This document shows positions 1-6,319 of a DNA stretch of 14,976 nucleotides, in pieces (the first letter of the stretch is position 1; each line of letters starts with the position of its first letter). The position numbers were made by a program, and so were the translations under genes. A model generated the notes under the pieces. It did no database searches and had not been told where the DNA came from. It was given only the letters and a program-made list of their open reading frames with translations. The DNA comes from CAZOWW01 sp964583765 (lineage in GTDB: Bacteria; Actinomycetota; Actinomycetes; Actinomycetales; Kineosporiaceae), in assembly GCA_964583765.1 (NCBI GenBank), contig CAZOWW010000133.1, positions 1-14,976 on the forward strand, written 5' to 3'.

Positions 1-624
1 GAGCGGATCAATCGATGGCCCTCGGGCTAGGTGGCGTCGCGGCCGGGTGCGCCACCCAAGCGATCTGGCCTGATCCTGCGACCGTACATCTGACAGGATA
101 GTTCAGCGACCAGCCCATGCAAAGCCTAGTTGCATCATCTGATGCCCCATGTTCAGCGACTTGCCTTCACCCGTGGGTGTCAGATGGACAGAGGCTGATC
201 GATGTGGCGCGCCTAGCGGCGTATGCTGACGATCCGGAGGTGGCCTGGTAGCATCGATCATGTTCAAGCTCAGAGCGGTAGAGCTCGAAGGTCTGGACAG
301 GATCGGGACATAGATGGAGAATCGACTAGGTGTATGGTCTGACTTAGCTGCTCACCACTTGTGCCCCCGAGCCATGTCCACCCACGACCAGGGAGGGCCC
401 GGCGTACCGTCTGGACGTGGCATTGCCTGAGCGTCGCATGGCTTCACGCCGCTATGGCGCTGACGTGATCCTCCCATCGGCGCCGGTGAGCGACATGGGG
501 TCCAGTGCGTGGAGCGAACATTCAAGATGTCAAGCGATCAGATCGATAGATGGCATGGACCGAAGTCTCGACACCGTGCAGGAGCACCCCGCGTGCAAGG
601 GCGGGCCAGAGCAAGGGAGTTGGC
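1..624. other. Region without a recognisable gene, upstream of the XRE regulator
   Basis: No reading frame here has a convincing start, ribosome binding site or recognisable protein. The base composition looks less GC-rich than the rest of the window, and in-frame stops are frequent. A 10-bp direct repeat, GTTCAGCGAC, occurs at 101-110 and 151-160, exactly 50 bp apart. The segment probably carries the promoter of the regulator at 625, but I could not place -35 and -10 boxes with confidence. It could also be a decayed gene or the edge of a transferred region. Confidence 0.5.
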
Positions 625-1500
625 GTGACCGCTGACGCGCGCAAGACAGACGAGACCGTCGAGGTCATGAAGCGGCGGCTTCGATCGACTCTGCGCCAGG
701 CGCGGGACAAGGCGGGTCTCACCCAGAAGGACGCCGCAGATCAACAAGGGTGGAGCGTCAGTAAGATCGTCCGGATCGAGCTCGGCGCTGTGTTGGCCTC
801 ACCCGCTGATGTCCGAGCGCTGCTGTCCTTGTACGGCTTCGGCGACCCCAAGCTCGTGGCGGACATGGCTGATCTCGCCAAGCGAGCGAGGGAAGGCAAG
901 GGGTACGCGGAGTACGCGGACGTCTACAGCGCGGAGGCGCTGGATCTGTTCGGCAACGAGTCCGCGGCCAAGGTCATCTACAAGTACGAGCCCGTCCTCG
1001 TCCCTGGCGTCTTCCAGACCGAGGAGTACGCACGCGCGGTCCTGTTCGCGTTCAAGAACTCCCAGGAGAGTGTGGAGCGCAAGCTCGAGGTCCGGCTGGC
1101 ACGGCGACAGATCCTCGAGGGTGATCCTCGGCCGGAGTTGAACTTCATCATCAGCGAAACGTCGGTCAGAACCCCGGTGGGCGGATCGGCTGTCATGCGT
1201 CACCAGTTGGACCACCTGTGTGAACTGGCAACCCAACCCAACATCTCACTGCAGCTCCTGCCGTTCGCCGCGGGAGTGCACCTGGGTCTTGGTGAGGCCT
1301 TCACGGTTCTTCAGTTCGACGAGACATTGGAGGATCTACTGTTCCTCGAAGCGGCCGCAAAGGACACCGTCAGCCGTGACGACCCCCTGCTCATCAGCCG
1401 GTACCTGGAGCGTTTTGCCGAGCTCAAGCAGGCTGCCGCGGCACCGGAGCAGTCTGTCGTCCTCCTCCAGGAGATAGCGCAGGCGTACTCGGCGAGCTGA
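625..1500 (+). CDS. XRE-family helix-turn-helix regulator with DUF5753 domain
   Basis: This 291-residue cytoplasmic DNA-binding protein belongs to the actinomycete XRE/DUF5753 (Scr1-like) family. Residues about 17-75 form the helix-turn-helix, with an LRQARDKAGLTQKDAA segment followed by WSVSKIVRIE. Residues about 105-285 match DUF5753 (YEPVLVPGVFQTEEYAR, then PNISLQLLPF and a late FLE segment). I chose GTG 625 because AAGGGAG lies 7 bases upstream; in-frame starts further 5' add sequence unlike the family, and ATG 667 is a second option. Such regulators are usually paired with a small DUF397 protein, often next door. None is visible here. Target genes cannot be read from the sequence; control of the dapA/operon region is possible but unproven. 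Confidence 0.88.
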   Translation: MTADARKTDETVEVMKRRLRSTLRQARDKAGLTQKDAADQQGWSVSKIVRIELGAVLASPADVRALLSLYGFGDPKLVADMADLAKRAREGKGYAEYADVYSAEALDLFGNESAAKVIYKYEPVLVPGVFQTEEYARAVLFAFKNSQESVERKLEVRLARRQILEGDPRPELNFIISETSVRTPVGGSAVMRHQLDHLCELATQPNISLQLLPFAAGVHLGLGEAFTVLQFDETLEDLLFLEAAAKDTVSRDDPLLISRYLERFAELKQAAAAPEQSVVLLQEIAQAYSAS

Positions 1501-1527
1501 GGCGGCGAAAGGTTCCCCCAGAGTTTC

Positions 1528-1552
1528 CGAGGCACGGGAGGACCGTGCCTCG
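1528..1552. terminator. Bidirectional hairpin terminator between convergent genes
   Basis: A perfect 10-bp inverted repeat, CGAGGCACGG and CCGTGCCTCG, is separated by a 5-base GAGGA loop. It lies 27 bases after the regulator's stop and 6 bases beyond the dapA stop on the other strand, so it can end both transcripts. There is no U-tract, which is common for actinobacterial terminators. Confidence 0.8.
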
Positions 1553-1558
1553 AACGGC

Positions 1559-2488
1559 CTACACCGACGGGACCAGGGCATCCCGGTTCAGCGGAAGGCC
1601 TGCGGCGAGGCAGTCGTCCCTGAGCTGTTCGAGTTCGTCCGCGGTGGCGTTCATCAGTGGAAGTCTCACCGGTCCGGCCGGCAGTCCGAGCTCCTTGAGC
1701 GCAGCCTTGACCAGGATCACGCCCTGGGTCCGGAAGAAGCCCGTGAACACGGGCATGAGCTGGTGGTGGAGTGCCCTGGCCTCGGCGACACGGCCGGCCT
1801 CATGGTGAAGGAGCATTGCCCGCACCTGTGGTCCGGCAACGTGCGTGACCACCCCGACGACCCCGACCGCACCCACTGCCGCCAACGGGAGGGTGAGCAC
1901 ATCGTCCCCGGAGTAGACCGCGAGATCGCTGCGCGCGAGCACCCAGGACGTCTCAGCGACATTGCCCTTGGCATCCTTCAACGCGACGATCCGGGGATGC
2001 TCGGCCAACCGGACCAGCGTCTCGGTGGTGAGCGCGGCACCGGCGCGTCCGGGGATGTCGTAGAGCATCAGTGGGAGGCCTACGGAATCGGCCACTGACC
2101 TCAGGTGGGTGCGGAGCGCCTCCTGAGGCGGGCAGCTGTAATACGGAGTCACGACCAGCAGTCCGTGCGCGCCGGCCCTCTCGGCGGCTCGGGCCAGTTC
2201 GATGCTGTGGGCGGTGTCCGCCGTGCCGACGCCTGCCACGATCGTCGCCCGGTCACCGACGGCATCCAGGACGGCCCGAAGGACCTGGTCCTTCTCGACG
2301 TCTGTGGTGGTGGGTGCCTCCCCCGTCGTCCCATTGATCACCAAGCCGTCATGGCCTGCCTCGTCGACGAGGTGAGTGGCCAGTCGGCCGACGCCGTCCA
2401 GATCGATCCCGCCGTCGGTGAGCGGCGTGATCATGGCGGACAGCACCCGCCCGAAGGGGCCCCCGGTGCCGGGGAGGGACATGGACAT
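1559..2488 (-). CDS. dapA: 4-hydroxy-tetrahydrodipicolinate synthase (DapA), possible self-resistance paralogue
   Basis: DapA condenses pyruvate with aspartate semialdehyde through a Schiff base, the first committed step to diaminopimelate and lysine. The 309-residue protein has every catalytic residue at a constant +10 offset from the E. coli numbering as I recall it: T54-T55 in GTTGE, Y117 in TPYY, Y143 and R148 in YDIPGR, and Schiff-base K171 in ALKDAKG. Around these it departs from the usual actinobacterial sequence, with SCPPQEA where NKPPQEG-like sequence is common and GRAG where GRTG is usual. I prefer ATG 2488, with AGGG 9 bases upstream; ATG 2482 and TTG 2506 are alternatives. It is divergent from the operon at 2765 and not near other lysine genes. 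A housekeeping copy elsewhere would support a target-duplication role. A hydratase-aldolase of the same superfamily is less likely given the intact DHDPS residue set. Confidence 0.92.
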   Translation of the reverse strand: MSMSLPGTGGPFGRVLSAMITPLTDGGIDLDGVGRLATHLVDEAGHDGLVINGTTGEAPTTTDVEKDQVLRAVLDAVGDRATIVAGVGTADTAHSIELARAAERAGAHGLLVVTPYYSCPPQEALRTHLRSVADSVGLPLMLYDIPGRAGAALTTETLVRLAEHPRIVALKDAKGNVAETSWVLARSDLAVYSGDDVLTLPLAAVGAVGVVGVVTHVAGPQVRAMLLHHEAGRVAEARALHHQLMPVFTGFFRTQGVILVKAALKELGLPAGPVRLPLMNATADELEQLRDDCLAAGLPLNRDALVPSV

Positions 2489-2764
2489 GGGACCGGACCC
2501 TAACAAGGCTCACGTCGTTGCGCCGGTCGGCGCGGTCGCCTGATGCCGGGATCCGGAGCCGGCCGATCCCGGGAGGCCCTACCCCTTTCACCCGAAACCG
2601 GCACGATCAAGCCAAACCCTTAAGTATTGTCCCTGGGATGGGGGACGAAGGTCCCTCGCCGGAGGTGATGTCCACGGCGCGGCCACCGTCAGGCGGTGGG
2701 GGCACTCCGGGGACATCGATCACAGGCCATGAGGTGCTCAGGCACCCGCCTCGGGGGGGGATTC
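2489..2764. promoter_or_regulatory. Divergent intergenic region carrying the dapA and operon promoters
   Basis: This 276-bp gap lies between the divergent dapA and chorismatase starts and must hold the promoters for both, or share control with them. The only AT-rich patch is about 2610-2631 (AAACCCTTAAGTATTGT), and TATTGT fits a -10 consensus on the + strand. No convincing -35 was found. Downstream of it is a small hairpin with CCACCG at 2683-2688 and CGGTGG at 2694-2699. The promoter position is an inference. Confidence 0.4.
2546..2572. promoter_or_regulatory. Inverted repeat, candidate operator
   Basis: Perfect 8-bp arms CCGGGATC and GATCCCGG are separated by 11 bases. They lie 58 bp upstream of the dapA start in the divergent region. 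Arms one helical turn apart suit a dimeric regulator. It could equally be an untranslated-leader hairpin for dapA or a chance GC palindrome. Confidence 0.35.
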
Positions 2765-3796
2765 ATGCTCACCGTCATCTCGTCGCGACCGCCCTTACCC
2801 GCCTTCGTCGATGCGCAGGACCCGCCACGACCGACAAGGACGGACACCGCGCTCGGGGCGGTCTCCTTCGGGACGGCTCCCGGCGGCGTCCGCCTGACCG
2901 GGGACGTCGCTACCCTGGACGTCCCCGCGGGCGGCCTCGGGGATCGGTTCCGCGAGGTCTGGACCACCGCGGGCGAGGTCGTCAGCGGGTGGTGCGGGCG
3001 TCTGGTCTACGGCGCGGACGGCGGATACCTGTTCTGCGCGGGTTGGCTCCCGGGCAGGGACCAGTACCGGGACGCAGTCCGGGCGCTGTACGGCGAGATC
3101 TTCTCCGCGATCCGGGTACTGGGGTACCCGCATCTGTACCGGATCTGGAACCTGCTCGGCGGTATCAACGACACCAACAGTGCGGGTCTGGAGATCTACC
3201 GGGACTTCTGCCAGGGACGTTCCGAGGCCTTCGAGCAGCACGGTCTGAGCACGCGACTGATGCCGGCAGCCACCGGGATCGGTTCGAACGCGCCGGGGCT
3301 CGCCGTGTACCTGCTGGCGAGCCGTGCGGGCGAGGTGCGCCAGGTGGAGAACCCCCGGCAGGTCCCCGCGTACCGCTATCCGCCGCGCTACGGTCCCCGG
3401 TCCCCCAGCTTCGCCCGCGCCACGCATCTGGCCACGGAGTCCGGTGAGCAGGTTCTGATGATCGCCGGAACGGCCAGCGTCGTCGGACACGCCACCCGTC
3501 ACCCCCATGACCTGCGGCGCCAGTGCGAGGAGACCTTCGCCAACCTGCGTCACCTGCTCGCCCCGGAGAACCTGACCCGCCATGGCCTGGACCGTGGTCA
3601 TGGTCTCAAGGACATCGACCAGCTCAAGGTCTACGTCCGGCACGAACGGGATCTTCCCCTGGTCCGGGACCTCTGCCGTCGTGAGTTCGGTCCCCTGGCC
3701 GGCCTGCGCTTCCTCGTGGTGGACATCTGCCGGTCCGACCTGCTCGTGGAGATCGAGGGCGTGGTCGTCATGGCACCCTCGGGCCGCGGTGAATGA
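2765..3796 (+). CDS. Chorismatase of the FkbO/Hyg5/XanB2 family, predicted 3-hydroxybenzoate synthase
   Basis: Chorismatases cleave chorismate to pyruvate plus either a dihydroxycyclohexadiene carboxylate (FkbO type) or 3-hydroxybenzoate (Hyg5 type). The 343-residue protein has the family landmarks YRIWNLLGGIND and GLEIYRDFCQGRSEAF in the middle, GTASVVGHAT at about 235-244, and DICRSDLLVEIEG near the end. Residues G235, C322 and E329 have the same mutual spacing as Hyg5 G240, C327 and E334 as I recall them, all shifted by 5. Gly and Cys at those places are the Hyg5-type pair, so 3-hydroxybenzoate is the predicted product. ATG 2765 is preceded by eight G residues acting as the ribosome binding site; ATG 2729 in the same frame would add 12 residues. 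It heads the operon and ends 7 bp before the next start. Confidence 0.92.
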   Translation: MLTVISSRPPLPAFVDAQDPPRPTRTDTALGAVSFGTAPGGVRLTGDVATLDVPAGGLGDRFREVWTTAGEVVSGWCGRLVYGADGGYLFCAGWLPGRDQYRDAVRALYGEIFSAIRVLGYPHLYRIWNLLGGINDTNSAGLEIYRDFCQGRSEAFEQHGLSTRLMPAATGIGSNAPGLAVYLLASRAGEVRQVENPRQVPAYRYPPRYGPRSPSFARATHLATESGEQVLMIAGTASVVGHATRHPHDLRRQCEETFANLRHLLAPENLTRHGLDRGHGLKDIDQLKVYVRHERDLPLVRDLCRREFGPLAGLRFLVVDICRSDLLVEIEGVVVMAPSGRGE

Positions 3797-3803
3797 GGCC
3801 GCG

Positions 3804-5066
3804 GTGAACATGGCAGCGGTGGGGGTCGTTCCGGTCAGGTCATCGACAACCGGGGCGGATCACGCGTCGTTGTCGAGCGCGGACGACCCCCACCACCTGC
3901 CGGGTTGGGATGAACTCGCCGCCAGCGGGTCCTTCTACGTCAGCGCCGACTGGTTGGCGTACGCCGACGTGGTCGGGGTACCCGGCCGGTATCACCTCGC
4001 CCACCGGCCCGACGGCGTCTCGGCGGCGGTGAGCGCGCACTGGTCCCCGCGGGAGTCGCCCGAGTACGACGCCCGCGCCGTACTCGGTGACGCAGGAGCG
4101 ATCACCCAGGAGGCCAGCGCTCGTGCGGACCCCACCCCGGAGGGAACATCCCGGCAGCGGAACGCACCGGTTCTCACCTTGGGGGGACGCCGGGGCTTCC
4201 GGTCCGGATTGCTGCTGGGTGGGCCCCCGGCCGAGGCCGCCGGACTGATACCGGCTCTGGTGGACCGAGCCGTGGCGGAGGTGCCGGCCACGGGCGGTCG
4301 CTGGTGGTGGCCGTACCTGACCTTCCCGGAGGCTCGACGTCTCGCGGGCGCGCTGCGGGAATCGGGCCGCGCACCGGACGTCCATCACCTCGGGGCGGAC
4401 TGCGTGGTCGACGTCGTGGGCACCGGCCCCGAGGACCAGGCAGCCTCGCTGCCGTTGCGTCAACGCCGGACGAACCTGCGCCGCGAGATCCGCCGATTCG
4501 CCGACAGCGGCCTTCGGCTGCGCCGGGTCGACCTGACCACCGAGGCCGACCGCCTCGCACCTCTCCTGGCCCAGGTGCAGCACAAGTACGGCCACGACCA
4601 GAGCGTGGCCGAGCTCGCCGAACTGCTGCGCCGGCAGGGCGAGCGGCTGGGTGAGCACGCCGTCACGCTGGTCTGCACGGACGGTTCCCGCACGATCGGG
4701 TTCTCGCTCAGCTACCGCTGGGGGGACGAGCTGGCGGTACGGGTGGTCGGACTCGACTACCAGGGCCTCACCGGCGCCGAGGAGTACGCCCACCTGCTGT
4801 TCCACGGCCCTCTCGCCCACTGCCACGAGCTCGGCCTGCGCCGGTTGCACCTGGGGACGGACTCCTGGGCGGCCAAGTGCCGGCGGGGCGCGCGGCTCCG
4901 CCCGCTGTGGGCCGTCACGAGCGAAGGCCTTCTTCCGGAGGTCAGGCGCTCCCACCGTCTCGCCACGTTGCGCGACCACCTCCCCCGTCACGAGTTCGAT
5001 CACCTCCGGGCCGAGGTGCATTCCTGCCTCGATCTGCTGGACCACGATCCGTCAGGAGCGCCGTGA
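3804..5066 (+). CDS. FemAB/GNAT-fold acyltransferase-like protein (BioF2-like acetyltransferase family)
   Basis: This protein of about 420 residues resembles the Acetyltransf_6/BioF2-like group, a GNAT fold related to FemAB aminoacyl transferases. The central stretch RQRRTNLRREIRRF and the following AELAELLRR, VTLVCTDGSRTIGFSLSYRW, EYAHLLFHGPLAHCHELGLRRLHLG and AAKCRRGARLRPLW segments fit a C-terminal GNAT domain. The N-terminal half (GWDELAASGSFYVSADWL) fits the first FemAB-like lobe. Its donor and acceptor cannot be read from sequence. Beside two amino-acid ligases, transfer of an acyl or aminoacyl group to the product is a reasonable guess. GTG 3804 has GAGG 5 bases upstream; ATG 3810 is an equally possible start. 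The stop overlaps the next start as GTGA. Confidence 0.8.
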   Translation: MNMAAVGVVPVRSSTTGADHASLSSADDPHHLPGWDELAASGSFYVSADWLAYADVVGVPGRYHLAHRPDGVSAAVSAHWSPRESPEYDARAVLGDAGAITQEASARADPTPEGTSRQRNAPVLTLGGRRGFRSGLLLGGPPAEAAGLIPALVDRAVAEVPATGGRWWWPYLTFPEARRLAGALRESGRAPDVHHLGADCVVDVVGTGPEDQAASLPLRQRRTNLRREIRRFADSGLRLRRVDLTTEADRLAPLLAQVQHKYGHDQSVAELAELLRRQGERLGEHAVTLVCTDGSRTIGFSLSYRWGDELAVRVVGLDYQGLTGAEEYAHLLFHGPLAHCHELGLRRLHLGTDSWAAKCRRGARLRPLWAVTSEGLLPEVRRSHRLATLRDHLPRHEFDHLRAEVHSCLDLLDHDPSGAP

Positions 5067-6319
5067 ACCGCCACACCCTGTTGCTGCACGTGAAGAAGAA
5101 CCTGCTGCCCGCCCGGGTTCTGGACACCCTGCTCGGTGAGGACCTCACGGTGGTCACCGAACCCGGACACCTGCAGCAGTACCCGTCCCAGGTGAGGGTC
5201 CTGGAGGTCGACAACGCGCAGGACGCCGTCGCCGTGCGGAGCGCCGCCACCGTCGCGTCCGCCCGGCGGCCACTCGACGCGGTCGTCTGCCCGTTCGAGC
5301 TCGCCGCACCGGCGGCAGGCTTCCTGAGAACCTCTCTCGGGCTTCCGGGAATCGGCTTCGAGACCGCGACCCTCTTCTGTGACAAGCACCTGATGCGTCG
5401 ACGCACCCTCGAAGCGGGCGTGCCGGCACCGTCGAACCTGCTGGCGTGGTCCGTCGACCAGGTACGCGACGCCGGGGAACGGCTCGGGTGGCCGGTGGTG
5501 ATCAAACCGGCGATCGGGGGCGGCACCATCGGCGTCGCCGTGCTGCACGGTCCCGACGAGGTCGACCGGGCGCCCGGCGTGGTCGACGGGGGCCTGGCCT
5601 CGCCGGTCGTGGTCGAGAGCCATGTGCCGGTGACCGCCGAGTACCACTGCGACGGCGTCGTCTGGGACGGCGCGGTGGTCTTCGCCGCGGTCTCCCGCTA
5701 CCTGCGGCCGCTGCTGGACTGCCCGCCGGAGTGGAACGGCTCCTGGGTGCTGCCCGACGACGATCCGACCGCGGTGACCCTGCGCGAATGGCATGCCCGC
5801 ACGGTGCAGGCGCTGGGACTACGGGCCGGAGTCACCCACATGGAGTTCCTCGAGGGTCCGCACGGCCTGCTGGCCGGGGAGATCGCCTGCCGTCCGTCCG
5901 GAGGGGCGGTGCCCGCGGCCGTCGAGCGGCAGTTCGGCGTCGACCTGTGGCGGGCCTTCCTCGACACCGCTTTCCAGCGTCCGCCCTCGGTGCGGCCCCG
6001 GCGACGGCCGAAGATCGTGGTCAACTACCACCTGCCGGTGGCCCCGGGACGGATCACGGCGCTGAGCTCGGCCAGCACGCTCGCCCAGCAGCCCGAGGTC
6101 GTCGCGGTGGACATGCAACGGGCGGTGGGGGACGTCGTCCCGGACGTCTACAACTCCTCCTACGCGTCGGGCACCGTGCTCCTGGAGATCGACGATCCGG
6201 CCAGGATCGAACCGGTGCTCCGCGGTCTGCAGGGCAGGTACGTGTTCGAGGTCGAGTCGGTGAGCCCTCGGTCCGGTGCCCGCGTACCTGTGCCGCAGCC
6301 GGTGGGGAGCACCTCATGA
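5063..6319 (+). CDS. ATP-grasp ligase (first), L-amino-acid-ligase type
   Basis: ATP-grasp ligases activate a carboxylate as acyl phosphate and join it to an amine. In this 418-residue protein the N-terminal lobe runs to about residue 100. The ATP-grasp core follows with CDKHLMRR (K108), VVIKPAIGGGTIG (K148 and the glycine-rich loop), VVVESHV (E185), THMEF (H259, E261) and GEIACRPSGG (E273, R277). The C-terminal part from about 317, with NYHLPVAPGRI and a later ASGTVLLEID segment, resembles the LAL_C2 domain. The usual metal-binding Asn in EIN-R is Cys276 here. Start GTG 5063 overlaps the upstream stop and has AGGAG 4 bases before it. The presence of a second, different ligase just downstream suggests two successive amide bonds. 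Confidence 0.88.
   Translation: MNRHTLLLHVKKNLLPARVLDTLLGEDLTVVTEPGHLQQYPSQVRVLEVDNAQDAVAVRSAATVASARRPLDAVVCPFELAAPAAGFLRTSLGLPGIGFETATLFCDKHLMRRRTLEAGVPAPSNLLAWSVDQVRDAGERLGWPVVIKPAIGGGTIGVAVLHGPDEVDRAPGVVDGGLASPVVVESHVPVTAEYHCDGVVWDGAVVFAAVSRYLRPLLDCPPEWNGSWVLPDDDPTAVTLREWHARTVQALGLRAGVTHMEFLEGPHGLLAGEIACRPSGGAVPAAVERQFGVDLWRAFLDTAFQRPPSVRPRRRPKIVVNYHLPVAPGRITALSSASTLAQQPEVVAVDMQRAVGDVVPDVYNSSYASGTVLLEIDDPARIEPVLRGLQGRYVFEVESVSPRSGARVPVPQPVGSTS

Noticed and set aside
550..624. ATG 550 as the start of the XRE regulator
   Set aside because: It adds 25 residues unlike the family and has no ribosome binding site, whereas GTG 625 has AAGGGAG at good spacing.
2795..5045. Long minus-strand open frames opposite the chorismatase and GNAT-like genes (338 and 401 codons)
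   Set aside because: They are mirror frames of high-GC coding DNA, are Pro/Arg/Gly-rich, match no family I recognise and lie opposite genes with clear motifs.
5446..6315. Extended N-terminus for the second ATP-grasp ligase
   Set aside because: The frame is open, but the added part is Arg/Gly-rich shadow sequence of the first ligase. ATG 6316 gives the normal domain start and an ATGA overlap.
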